Source: Leptasterias polaris (taxonomy: Eukaryota; Echinodermata; Asteroidea; Forcipulatida; Asteriidae). From it: DNA of 64,000 nt. A model generated the notes under the pieces. It was not told the DNA's origin. It saw nothing but the letters and a program-made list of their open reading frames with translations, and ran no database searches. The stretch lies in the NCBI GenBank assembly GCA_037783415.1, contig JAZGTN010000059.1, positions 2,046,001 through 2,110,000 on the forward strand. Direction: 5' to 3'. This document shows, piece after piece, positions 42,710 to 54,052 of the stretch (position 1 is the first letter of the stretch; the number at the start of each line of letters is the position of its first letter). Both the position numbers and the translations under genes were made by a program.

Positions 42710-43260
42710 TTACTTTAACAAAACAACATTTGTTAACATTTTTGATCGTTTTCGTTTCTAGAATTGTTGTCAGTTTTGATAGTTTCTTGACAGCCAAAAG
42801 TACAAAATCTTTAGACCGTAAGACAAGTAAAAACTAATGCTATTTACGTTCAGTAAACTTTAGTGCGGCAGCTAACTTATATTATTGTAGAGGCACGGCA
42901 AGGCCCACTAATTAAAAATTACAAGCATTCATCAAAATACTACAAAGGCGAAATCCACATGATAATGTATAGGCCTAATAGCCTAATAATGATCTCATGC
43001 AACTACTTTATTCTTACAAGAAAGCACAACTCACTACAAATACTGAAATAGCAGTACCAGCCAGATAGATGAGCACAGTACAATCACTGTAAAATGGCAA
43101 AGGTCAACATGCGGCTGGCTACATACACATACAAGTTTACAATACCCGATTCAAATAGCCCCAAGTATTACAGAATTTCTCTTCCAGAGTCATTCTACCT
43201 ACACAAATAGAGATCAATACCTATCGAGAATAATGGGCTCTCTCTCTCTCTCTTGCCTAA
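42710..43260. repeat. Block D1, duplicated at 51303-51905
   Basis: From TTGTTAACATTTTTGATCG through TAGTTTCTTGACAGCCAAAA and GGCTGGCTACATACACATAC to ACCTATCGAGAATAATGGGC, the order and sequence match 51303-51905. The TTCTTGACAGCCAAAAGTAC core alone recurs at 44155, 45225, 52135 and 52890. No coding content was recognised. Confidence 0.75.
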
Positions 43261-43476
43261 AGGGAAAGAAGACAGAGTCCAAAGGTCGCGGACAAAAAGT
43301 TAACTTGTTATTGTAAATATGCTAAATAAAAGTTTTCAGAAATATTGAGGGCGCACTTGGTCTCCTATACTATTCTTTAACTTAAATTAAAACTTATACT
43401 GACCATTGTCAGTCCTCATTGATAGATGTCGTACTAGTTGGTGAACCAGGATTTGATATTGGGACTCACGAATTTT

Positions 43477-43711
43477 CCTGGATGTGATTTTGGAGAAGGG
43501 GTTGTGATTTTTGCAAGGGCCAAGGCACTATATGTTAAATGGTTATGTAGCCAGACAGTGGATGTCATTTTGGCTAGGCGCATTTAAACATGGACGTGAC
43601 TTCTGTCTTCGATGTGATTTTGGTGGTGTGGATGTGATCTTGGATGATCTGTCTCAAAATAACATCCAGTCGTTTCACGTTTTCATTTTGTTTTGGAAAA
43701 TCACATCCAGG
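43477..43711. repeat. 235-bp MITE bounded by CCTGGATGTGATTTT
   Basis: CCTGGATGTGATTTT (43477-43491) and AAAATCACATCCAGG (43697-43711) are perfect 15-bp inverted ends. The interior is itself built of repeated GATGTGATTTTGG-like words, so end and body share a motif. Confidence 0.75.
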
Positions 43712-44257
43712 CCATACACAGTGTAAAAAGATAAGATATTATTTATAATAATAAACTTTACATCTCTCTCTAATTGTTACATAGAATTTTTCTGTCAACT
43801 ACATTGAATCGGTTTTTAGTATTAGCTTACATTATATTTAGCTTTCATGATAACATCTTCATATTGAACGATGTGTCTTCTACATAGAATACTAACTACT
43901 AAACCTTATTACAGTAATTCTACTATTCTATTATCGTTTTTTCCATCTTGCGTTTTCACGATAGGCCTACTATTAATTCACTGAAAGAACTCGGTGAACA
44001 GGCTTTTTTTACAAATTATTGGGGGCAATTTTTCATTTTCTTCCCCCTCTAAATTAACCTTCTAAATAGTATTTTTTGACCTTAATTTAAAAAAAAAATA
44101 TGTTTTTATAAAAATGTTCAATTATTTAGTTTCTACAATTTCTGTCGATTTTGATTGTTTCTTGACAGCCACAAAGTACAATATCTTTAGGCATAATATC
44201 CTTTGTTCAATATCTAAACGCATAAGACACGTCAAAACTAATGATGCTTACATTCCG

Positions 44258-44290
<33 letters not shown>

Positions 44291-45895
44291 TATTCGACCA
44301 AAACAACGCAAAATGTACAATAATAAACAAACGAACAATAATAATAATAAACGTGATAAAAGGAGCAAGAAAGCAAACATAGACCCTGAGGGCATAAACA
44401 AAAATAATACAAAATAAACAGAAAAACACAGAATCTAAACATCTTAAAAGGCCCAATACAATAATTAACAAAAACAAAATATTTAGACGAACATCTATGT
44501 GGGTCAGGGGCAGCAATTACGCGCAGGTATGCAGCCCCGCACATAGAACAAAATGTACAATGTGCGACAGTTAACTTATGTTATTCATAACTTGAAGTAA
44601 ATTTAAACAATTAAACATTGATGTGATTTCTGGTTCGGATGTGATTTTGATGGCGTGAATTATCTGTCTCAAAATAACATCCAATCGATTCACTTTTCCA
44701 TTTTGGGGGGAAAAATCACTTCCAGGCCATTCACAGTGTATGTACACAAATATTACAGAGTTTGTCATACTAAACTTCACATCTCTAAATAATTATTACA
44801 TACAATATTTTTTTTATTCTTCTAACAGAACGGATTAACAATTGTTTTCCAGCTACATTGAATACGGTTTTAATAATTTTCAGGTTACACCTTTTGTTTT
44901 AATAAAAACATTTTCAACTGAACGATGTGTCTTCTATACAAAGAGTACTAACTACAATATGTTTTTACATTATGCCTCTTTTATTAATCTTCTATTATTG
45001 GGCTCCTTCATCTTGCGTTTGTACACAATATTGATTCACTTTAAGAACTCTGTGAATAAGCTTTTAGTTTGTTTTTGTTGCATTTTCACTTTCTTTCGCC
45101 TCTTCAATCAATCACATTTTTAAAAAGCTCGGAAGTCTTTTTTAGGACCCTTCTTTTACAAAATCAATACTCATCATTATTTTTGATCATTTTCTTTTCT
45201 AGAATTTCTGTCAATTTTGTTAGTTTCTTGACAGCCAAAAGTAGGCCTACAATATCTTTAGACATCCTTTGTTTAGTGTGAAGTTAACGCACAACACACG
45301 TAAAAACTCAAAAATGGTAGGCCCTATTTACATTCAGTAAAGGCCTAAATTATGTTTGATCATAAAATATTTATAATTAAAAACAATTACAATATTATTC
45401 CACCTTAAGCAAAAACTCCTTCACTGGCTTGTTATTTAAGATCAAAAATGAACTAACTAACAATTAAATTTATCAAAAGTTAAACAAAATAACTAACACA
45501 TTTTTTTTCTTGTTTTTCTTTTGCATAATTTATATACATACACATTGATTCTGTGTTCTTCTATAACTACTTTCCTTTTCACAGAATCATCTTGTTGTTT
45601 ACTAAACTCTCTTCACTAGTTATTTTATCCTGCCCCCTATTATTAGTTGCGTTATTCTGATGCAGCTTGCTTTCTAATCCTACCCTTTCATGCTTCCCGC
45701 AATTTTATACCCAGAATGCAGTTACCACCTTTTAGGTTCAGTAATTCCACCCTTTCACACTGTATGACCATCCTCAGTGTTCTCACTACCTTACTCTGAT
45801 TGGTTCTTAGCCACCCCATTCTTTGTAAATTAATAACTTTTATTTGCTATAATTTCCCGCTTTGCTCCACCTTTTGCCCTAAATGGATAAGTTTG
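43712..45895. other. Diverged repeat blocks, no gene
   Basis: At least two further diverged copies of the ATGTGATTT...TTGACAGCCAAAAGTAC block occur here (44130-44260, 44600-45330). An (ATT)n microsatellite lies at 44262-44292. Open frames are short and AT-driven. Confidence 0.5.
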
Positions 45896-45899
45896 TGTT

Positions 45900-45970
45900 T
45901 GTGCTTATTTATGCCTCCGACGAAGGTCCGGTTTGGATCGAAAGCTAAGGCCATCTCCCCTATATAAAAT
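45900..45970 (+). repeat. Penelope-like terminal motif remnant
   Basis: CCGACGAAGGTCCGGTTTGGATCGAAAGC has a small stem (TCC/GGA) between GACGAAGG and CGAAAGC. It resembles the stem-loop motif found at Penelope-like element ends and at 56252-56281. Confidence 0.35.
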
Positions 45971-46256
45971 GTTACGAAAGACGTCTTCCTTTGTACACTT
46001 AAATCACGTGATGTCTCAAAGAAAGTTTAACTGGTTTATTCTAGTAAATGGGTAAAAAGAAACAATGACTTTTAATAGCTTGCAGTTACCTGTATTTCGA
46101 TAGGCATATTGGGACCCGTGGTAAGGTTAATTTCAATGGGCAAACTGGAGCTGGTTTTTGGCTCAGAAATAGCAATGAATATTATAATTTTTTCCAAAAG
46201 GTAGAGGACACTCAATTAAATTAATTAATTATACCTACCAGTACTACAGAAAATAC

Positions 46257-47630
46257 TCACAGCACATGCTTGCTTTCTTCGTCCCGCAACTTCTCGTTTT
46301 CAGATTTCCGGCCAGTCTTCTCCTCGCACTCCACGCCTCGTTTGAATGACTCCAATGCTTGCTTGTGTTCACCGATGAAACGGAGACACTGCCCTCTGAT
46401 TCTATGACAGTCGGGGTTGTCTGCCCCATCCTGAATGTTCTCCCCTTTTCCACACATTTTCAGAGCTTGTTGGATATGTTCAGATTGAATGCTGCTTGAC
46501 GTATTAATAGCGAGGTGATAGTAGACTTCAGCCAGTTTGAAAAAAATCCAGGGTGTCTTATAGTCTTCCAAGATGAAATCTAAGTCATTTTTCGCCTGAG
46601 TGAGAAGATCAAGCGATCCATTCTGGCGTTTGAATTGCTTCAGGCGTATATTAGCCCTGGTGTGGTAAGCATGAAAGTTGTTTATATTAGATCTATCCAG
46701 ACGGATGGAGTCATTTACGTACTCCATCGCCCCAGGGAATTTGTGATCACGGCTACGAAGAGTAGCAAGGCGGGTATATATACTGGCTTTTGATGAGTCG
46801 GATTTTGCATCTTCTAATGCTTTTTTAAAGCACATTTCTTGATCTCTAATGAACGGAGCTAGATCTGGGGGCACTACTAGGTTACGACGAGATGCTTCTC
46901 CTAATGCAATCCCAATGTGGAAGTAGGCGTCGCTTCTCATATCAGGATCTGCTGATTCGCTGTTGATAACGGCGCAATTATTACTGACTGTGGTTTTCAG
47001 ATGCTTTATTGCGGCATCCCTTGTTGTACTTCTTGACTTGAATATCTTCCTGCTTGCCAGTCCAATGCCCAAACGCCAGTCATCTTTTTCTTGACGATCT
47101 ACCAGGTCACCAGCCAAGTTCATCGCCATGTTGTAGAGTTCCATGGCTGTGCTGTATCGCTCGTGCGTCTGCGTCTCAAAGTAGTTCTCGTACATGAACG
47201 CGAAGGCCTGCTCGGCATATCGTCTTCCTTGCCTCTTTTTCTCTGCTTCTGAAGATATCTCAGGGCCAAGGTTGCTTGCTGCATTCTCCGCACTAGACTT
47301 TGTCTGATGAGGAGTATAATACTCCTCATCAGACAGAGTCTGTCTGTTCACGTAATCAAGGTTGGCCTTTGCGTTCAGATTGTCAGGGTCCTCACCGGGT
47401 TCAAGAATCTTGTTGAAGTAATCTTTTGCTTCTTGCACCTTCTTTCCTCTGAAGGCAATAACACCGAGGAGATTGCGAATTGCATGGCGTTCTGGTCGAT
47501 TTCTTTTGGACTCCAAGAAACGTTTAAGGTTTTCTTCTTTCTTGTCTGATGTCGATTGGACTATCGTTGCTTTGTTGATCACCAATTTCTCTAAAGTGAA
47601 ATGGCCGTCCGGAAAATCAGCTGCAGCCAT
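46257..47630 (-). CDS. TTC22-like tetratricopeptide-repeat protein, copy A
   Basis: One coding exon of 1374 nt encodes 457 residues from MAAADFPDGHFTLEK. The opening GHFTLE, then RHAIRNLLGVIAFRGKKVQE and NLNAKANLDYV, match the N-terminal pattern of TTC22. Several degenerate TPR helices follow, such as SSKASIYTRLATLRSRDHKF, HAYHTRANIRLKQF, FKLAEVYYHLA and CLRFIGEHKQALESFKRGVE. TPR proteins are scaffolds; the role of TTC22 is not known to me. I start at 47630 because the in-frame ATG eight codons upstream lies before an acceptor, TGTGCAG|GTTACC (exon from 47648), conserved in copy B. The 5' UTR therefore probably has an intron. The stop TGA is followed by GTATTTTC; CT|GTGAGT could be an alternative donor. 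Copy A has an extra palindromic insertion at 47296-47340. Confidence 0.8.
   Translation of the reverse strand: MAAADFPDGHFTLEKLVINKATIVQSTSDKKEENLKRFLESKRNRPERHAIRNLLGVIAFRGKKVQEAKDYFNKILEPGEDPDNLNAKANLDYVNRQTLSDEEYYTPHQTKSSAENAASNLGPEISSEAEKKRQGRRYAEQAFAFMYENYFETQTHERYSTAMELYNMAMNLAGDLVDRQEKDDWRLGIGLASRKIFKSRSTTRDAAIKHLKTTVSNNCAVINSESADPDMRSDAYFHIGIALGEASRRNLVVPPDLAPFIRDQEMCFKKALEDAKSDSSKASIYTRLATLRSRDHKFPGAMEYVNDSIRLDRSNINNFHAYHTRANIRLKQFKRQNGSLDLLTQAKNDLDFILEDYKTPWIFFKLAEVYYHLAINTSSSIQSEHIQQALKMCGKGENIQDGADNPDCHRIRGQCLRFIGEHKQALESFKRGVECEEKTGRKSENEKLRDEESKHVL
47296..47340. repeat. 22-bp inverted repeat inside TTC22-like copy A
   Basis: 47296-47317 and 47319-47340 are reverse complements with one mismatch and one spacer base. 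Copy B has only the right arm (ATACTCCTCATCAGACAGAG), so the left arm is an added inverted copy. It lengthens the protein in frame after LSDEEY. Confidence 0.85.
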
Positions 47631-47953
47631 GTTTATCGTTGAGGTAACCTGCACATAATGTTCAAGATTTAAGCCATCTTAATGAGAGTACTGGAGACTT
47701 CTTCAATGTAATTGGACCGGGTAGATTGCTAAGCGAGGTAAGGCAAGCCGTTGTTTAAGGAATAGCTAATAATTGATTTGGGAAGTTCACACACGTTTTC
47801 AATAAACACGCCCAACAATCTGTGAAAATGTTATCAAATCGGTGTTGTCAGTTCAATTGACACGTTAAACAAAAACAACTTGTGATGAAATTTGGCAGAG
47901 ATCTTGTGCATGGTGATTTTAAGGATCAGAGAGGCTCGAAGGTCAAATTGGAT

Positions 47954-48412
47954 TCTTTGATGCACTCATTTTCCAACAGATAGAGTCCTCATGTGAGTGG
48001 GGGAAAAATTACAAGTCTCTAACCTCACTTTAAAATGGTGTAAAATATCAATTTATTTGCTACTTGAGCGGAATTTGATACATGACGTCATCTAACAGCA
48101 AATACAGATGGGTCTGTACATTCTAAAGAGGAATTTCTGCGCCAGTTTATCAGCTCAAATTCAATGCCATTTTGATTGAACATCCACAGAATTGAGGAAT
48201 GAACTGAAATTTCTCTCTACTAAAAATAATATGCAGACCATACAACTGAAGTGTGACGTCATCCTACGATTTTTGATTTTGACAAATTAAAATTAAACTG
48301 GAAGGATATCAAACATGGATTTTACACGATTTAATGTGAGGTTAAATAGAGACTTGTAATTCCCCCTGTTTTCATAGAAGGAATCTACCTATTGGAAAAT
48401 GAGTGAATCACG
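47954..48412. repeat. MITE with about 80-bp terminal inverted repeats
   Basis: The left arm GATTCTTTGATGCACTCATT...TTACAAGTCTCTAACCTCAC is mirrored by GTGAGGTTAAATAGAGACTT...TTTTCCAATAG region in reverse (right arm about 48328-48412). The centre is also roughly symmetric, with TGACGTCATC in both halves (near 48084 and 48253). No open frame. Confidence 0.75.
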
Positions 48413-48709
48413 AAACTGAGTTTAACACAAGAGCCCCCTCTTTGATTAACACATATATTCTTTCGGCCTTGACAGTATTTCAGATGGAAATATTTATATT
48501 ACGGTTTCAGTGGACATAAGAATATTTCGGCAAAGATGTTTTTCAGTGTCCCGTCGGTGAAAAGCTGCATGATGTGAACCTGACCCTGAACATGCTTTTT
48601 TGTGTGAACGTAAATATTCTTAGCAGCACTTTCGAAAAGGTGGTATCCGTATCGGTTCCATTCCGGCTCATAAAAGCCACTTTAAAATAATGATACAATG
48701 CGTATGGAT

Positions 48710-49080
48710 TTGATGGTTTCCTATCTTCGAAGTTCGAACGCTGAGTTCGAACGCTTAAGTGGAACGCCTAGTTGAACGATGCTAAATCTTTTGGATTTGT
48801 GGTATCATGATACTTCTTTAATACCCTTTTTCATATATACTTGCATGTATGGTGACGTCATTCTCAAAGTGATTTGAAAATTTGTTTAATAATTGTCAAA
48901 TGTTTTCCTGATTTCAGGACTTCCATTAACAGCACTTGGCCTTTGAGACGAAAGATTCTTTGTATTAAGTGGTGATGTAAAGAGTCTTTTGTTATGAAAT
49001 ATAACATCAAGGCCTGGAATTATAAGATTTTCCAATCGAAGTGCCCTCTGCAAAATGAAAATGGCCTTGCCCTCTCAAAG
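48710..49080 (+). repeat. Dispersed repeat R4, second copy
   Basis: It matches 29530-29900 from TCTTCGAAGTTCGAACGCTG through GGCCTGGAATTATAAGA. The closely matching order and few indels indicate a shared element of about 370 bp. Confidence 0.75.
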
Positions 49081-49083
49081 ATA

Positions 49084-50270
49084 CTTTGGGCAAGGAAGTC
49101 ATTCTAGCCTATTTGGTCAAACAGAGTCTAGGTGGAAGATTGTTAATCTTATGCTTTTAATTGGTCGATTTCATGCGTACAAAATAAAAATGAATGAGAG
49201 AGGTTCATTTATAATGAGACAGTGCGTGACTAGGCCTATGTGTTTTCCTGCTCACATTCCTTCAACCGCTTTAAAAAAAATGAGACAATGGGTGACTTGC
49301 TGATCATGCAGTCATGGTTTGTAATACATTTCTCACAGAGCTAGGGTTTTTTCCCAAATCTGTGTTCAAAATTGTGAAATAATTTGACCCCGACCCTGAG
49401 CTTTTGTGTGTGTGTAGTGTGTGAAATCAAATATTCATAGCAGCATTTTCGAAAATTAGTGGCATCGGCTCCATTCCGGCTCATATTCAATTATAGCCAC
49501 TTTAGCGTGAATAATGTGATGTATGTGACATGTTTTGTTGCGTTGTTGGTTGATCAAGCATGCAGTCATGGTTTGTGTCAAATTTCTCATAGCGGGTTTT
49601 CCCAAAAGCTGTGTATGATGGTGAAATCGGGGTGTGGTAACTACCTGTACATATTTTTTTTAATCAACAGGCTACATTAAATATTCCTGCATTCGTATAC
49701 AAATTATATGCATATCATGGTAACGCCTCCGACGCATAGTCTTGTCGTGTAAGGCAACGATACAAATGGTTGTTTGAAAGACAACATTTTGTAAAATGAC
49801 GGTGCTCTATATTCCGAAACCCCTATGTTCTGACACAGCCATTATGTAAAACAAAAACTCATAATTTATACGCTGGGTTTATAGGGATAGGGTTATGGTT
49901 AGGGTTGTGTTAGACTAGGTCTCTGAAAATACAGCAGGGGTGTCGGAACATATAGGTGTGTAACCGAAATGAAAACTCTGATGTCAGAAATAGCTATTTC
50001 TAGTGACATTTGATATCGCGTGTGTGCAAGTATCGATGTCGTCAACCCAACACAGTAAAACCACGGTAGTTAGTCCTATAAATAATTTGTATGTGCTCTT
50101 TTCAAGCCAAATTGAGGCTGTGCAACTGCCCTGCAATACCGTGGTTCATTGGGCCCTTGCATTCCTAACTCCTATGGATTTGCAGCACCGGTTGGACAGG
50201 AGATTCTATAACCCCGAGATTTTATCCCCGCTTGCAGTTAATATTGTTTATGATTATAGAAATTACGTCT
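49084..50270 (+). repeat. Duplicated block D2, near-identical to 61833-63020
   Basis: About 1.2 kb from CAAGGAAGTCATTCTAGCC to CCGCTTGC(A/G)GTTAATATTG is shared in the same orientation, 12.7 kb apart, with few differences. The first 230 bases also occur at about 59453-59520 and 60563-60690. Short open frames (73-108 codons) in both copies are not recognised. Confidence 0.85.
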
Positions 50271-50279
50271 GATATAGCA

Positions 50280-50560
50280 TCCTATTTTGAATCAACTTCC
50301 TTGGGGGAATGGGGACACATACACCGGGGAACAGTTTCCCCCATGACACCGGTAGTGGTCGCTTAGTTGAGTAATCGTTCATTTTGTCAACACGATCACC
50401 ACCCCGGCGCAGGTACCCATTTACTTTTGGTAATGACAAGCAATTCAAGTAAGTGTCTTGAAAGGATACAAGTTAGTGTCATGACTGGGATTCGAACCCA
50501 CACTCTGATGGCTCATTAGCCACCAGAACTTGAGTTCGATGCACTAGGCTTACGTAATGT
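50280..50560 (-). repeat. Block with SINE-like tRNA-related head (minus strand)
   Basis: The minus strand carries AGTGTGGGTTCGAATCCC (B-box-like) downstream of GGTGGCTAATGAGCC. The same block, including CCATGACACCGGTAG and GCTTAGTTGAGTAATCGTTC, recurs at 56560-56830 and in part at 63030-63430. Confidence 0.6.
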
Positions 50561-51042
50561 GAACATCTCTATAACAAGTACAACGCAATCCTGTAAATTT
50601 GAGCCATGGATGATAGTTTAGATTGTCATATACAACATTACAAATATCTCTCAAATATGAAAAAATTCTAATTTTTTTCTGTCTTACAAGCAAGCTTATG
50701 TTGGTAGAGAAGACTCACACAATTGTAGTACATCAACGTATTGGGATGGGTCAAATACCTTTAAAAAAATCACAGAAAAGGCTTATACTTACACAAATCC
50801 TCGAAGATACCCGCCAGAGATTACAGGAAATCAAAATGTCAGGTGTCCAGACAAACGCAAACAACAACTAGACATTAAGTGTTTGTCGACAAACACAAAG
50901 CTGTTCCGTGTCACCCTTTTTATATGACTTTGGAATTAAATATTCATAGCTGCTTTTTCGAAAACGAGGTCTCAGCTCCTGCCCGGCTTAATATTCCCTT
51001 GGCCAGTTTAACTTAATGTGATTTTGTGCATTGTGTTGGAAG

Positions 51043-51300
51043 AATCCGTAGCCAAAGCCGGGAGATCGCCTGCCGTTTCTCAGGTTGTATCGTATTTGGG
51101 TCCCTGGCTACACGGCAGTTTACGGTTGAATGACTTCTGACTGGCACCCCCGAACAAAGATATTGAGAAAATAGGGAGACCGCCAACAAAGGGCTAGATT
51201 TAGATAAGTTTGTAGAGCCTGGCACATTGAATCCGGAGGTCATTGGTTCAAATCCCGCTCTAGTCAAATTTTCTTTGTTCAACCAAAATTCAAAATAAAA
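51043..51300 (+). repeat. SINE with tRNA-like module, copy D
   Basis: The body has CTGCCGTTTCTCAGGTTGTA and GGCTACACGGCAGTTTACGG. The tRNA-like part 51192-51265 keeps the acceptor strands GGCTAGA/TCTAGTC and the B box GGTTCAAATCCC. Its A box is disrupted (TTTAGATAAGTTTGTAGAGC). The tail ends in an A-rich stretch. Confidence 0.7.
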
Positions 51301-51302
51301 AT

Positions 51303-53010
51303 TTGTTAACATTTTCGATCGTTTTCGTTTCTTGAATTTCTGTCAATTTTGATAGTTTCTTGACAGCCAAAAGTACAACGTATTTAGACAATAAACCCTT
51401 TAATTTGTTTAATATCTTAGCGCTTAAGTTAAGACAAGTAAAAACTAATGTTATTTACATTCAATAAACTTCAATGCGGCAGTTAACTTATATTAGTGTA
51501 GAGGCAGAGGACAAGAAGCCGTCCCACAAAAATGACAAGCATTCACCAAAATACTACAAAAGCAAAATCCACACGATGATAGCCTATGCAACTACTTTAT
51601 TCAGAAAGCAGAACACACTACAAATACTGAAATAGCAGTACCAGTAGCACAGCAAAGTCACTATAAAAGGGCAAAGGTCAACATGAGGCTGGCTACATAC
51701 ACATACAAGTTTACAATACCCGAATATTACAATATTTCTATTACAAAAAGAAGTTTACAAGACAAAAAAATATTCAAAGAGAGTTTTGTGACGTTATCCC
51801 TCCCGAGTAATAGTATTTGGAGCATGAACAGAGTCATTCTACCTACACAAATAGAGAGAAATACCTATCGAGAATAATGGGCTCTCTCTTGCCTGAAGGG
51901 AAAAAAGAGTGAGTCCACGATACACAATATTAATTCCGACACTGTAAGAATTCTGTGAACAGGCTTTTGGTTTCATTTTCTTCTTTACAATTTTTTGTGA
52001 ATTTTTCATTTTCTTTCCCATCTAAAACTACCTTCGAAATAGTCTTTTTTAGACCTTTAATACTAAAAAAAAAAAATAGTTGTAAACATTTTCGATCGTT
52101 TATGTTCCTAGAATTTCTGTTAATTTTGATAGTTTCTTGACAGCCAAAAGTACATATCTTTAGGCATATTAATATCCTTTGTTTAATATCTTACCCATAA
52201 GACACATCAAAACTAATGATGCTTACATTCAGTTATATGCTATTCTTAAATTGAAGTTAATTATTAAACAATTAAACATTGATGTGATTTCTGGCTCGGA
52301 TGTGATTTTGGTGGCGTGAATTATCTGTCTCAAAATAACATCCAATCGATTCACTTTTCCATTTTTTGTTGGAAAGACCACATCCAGGCCATTTACAGTG
52401 TTAAAAGATATGACAGTATTTTCATATTGAGCTTTATACCTCTTTATAGTTATTAACATTCTTCTAACAAATCAAAAATTAACAATATTATTGTTGTTCA
52501 GCTACATTGTATATACGGTTTTTAATTTATATCAGGTTTCATCTTTTCATGATTAAAAACATCTTCATTTTTAGTCTTCTACAAATAGTACTGACTATTT
52601 TACCTTTTTACAGTATGCCTTTTATAAATCTAGTTCTCGTATCGGCTCAAAGCATAGTTTGCACAATACACATTGTAATAATTCACTTTACGAACTCTGT
52701 GAATAGGCTTTTAGGTTCATTTTCCTTATTACATCCATATTTTAGTTGCATTTATCATTTTTTGTTAGCCTCGTAAATCACTTTTTGAAAAAGCTTTGAA
52801 GTCTTTTCAAGGCCCTCCTTTTACAAAATCAATAGCTGCAATTATTTTCGATCGATTTATTTTCTAGCATTTCTGTCAGTTTTGATAGTTTCTTGACAGC
52901 CAAAAGTACAGTATCTCTAGACATAATTATTATCCTTTGTTTAGTAAGTAAAAACATAAGACACGTCAAAACTCAAAAATGTATAATATGCATTCAGTAA
53001 AGGCCTAATT
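51303..53010. repeat. Duplicated blocks downstream of TTC22-like copy B
   Basis: 51303-51905 repeats 42710-43260. 52085-52240, 52260-52420 and 52850-52990 repeat the TTGACAGCCAAAAGTAC and GATGTGATTT modules of 44.1-45.3 kb. Together with 53280-53500 (matching 46000-46200) they show that the flank was duplicated along with the TPR gene. No separate gene was seen to 54050. Confidence 0.65.
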
Positions 53011-54052
53011 AATTATGTTTGATCACTAAAAAAATAATAAATAAAATTTAAACAATCTTACTAGTCCAAAAGCAAAAACCTCTGCACCATGGCATGTTCT
53101 TTACAATCAAATGAATTAGTTTAACAACAGTTCAACAAAACACCCAACTAAAAACATTATTATTTAGAGTTTTGTTTCCAAATATAATGGGAAAGGCTCG
53201 TACTACAATGTACATTTAGATTTGTTTTTCTTCATATTATATATATATTTTTAAATGTCAGTACAGATTTCATTCTTAGTATACTTAAATCACGTGATGT
53301 CTCAAAAACAGGTTATATCTATATATTCTGTACTACTAAAAACCAATTGTAAAAAGAAAAGACATTTTGACTTTTAATGGTTTGTAACTTTTCCACCCTC
53401 TATATTTGGACCCGAGTGTTAAGGCTATTTTCAAAGGGCAAACTTAAGCTGGTTTTGGGCTCAGAAATAGCAATGAATATTAACATTTGTTCAAAAGGGA
53501 GAGGACACTAAATATATAGCAATTGTAAATTTTCTGCAAAAGGTAATTGCTTTCAAATCAGCGGGTGCGACCGCCCTCTTTTGGCAGCTACGAAGGTGAG
53601 ATTGGGCGCTCCATACTATTGGTATTAGGTCCCCATGTCAACAAATGCCTAATGCTTAGCATAACAATAAAAGTAATAAACAACATCAGTTATTTGCTTA
53701 TTTATAGCTATCCTTGTCCTATGTCCTCGTGTCAACAAAAGCTAAATGCTTAACATAAAATAAAACATAAACAAATTAGGGCCACTTATTGGGGGCCTAT
53801 ATACCTGCAATGTACCAGGTTGAAGTCAACAACCCCATAAGGACACAATATTTGAAAAATGTTCAACGATCGCATAATAAAGCCATTACTTTCAAATTTT
53901 TGATCTACAGATTTTTACAATTTATTTTAAATTATTTAGTTGTTGATATTCTTAGTAATGATGTTTAACTGTTATTATGTGATACAACCGGTGACAAACA
54001 CTGTGAACTTGAAAGGATCGCAACCTGCCAAACCTAAACTACTAGAAAGTAC

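Noticed and set aside
47641..47654. Upstream start (MQVTSTIN...) for TTC22-like copy A
   Set aside because: That ATG lies before a 3' splice acceptor conserved in both paralogs, and copy B has no equivalent residues.
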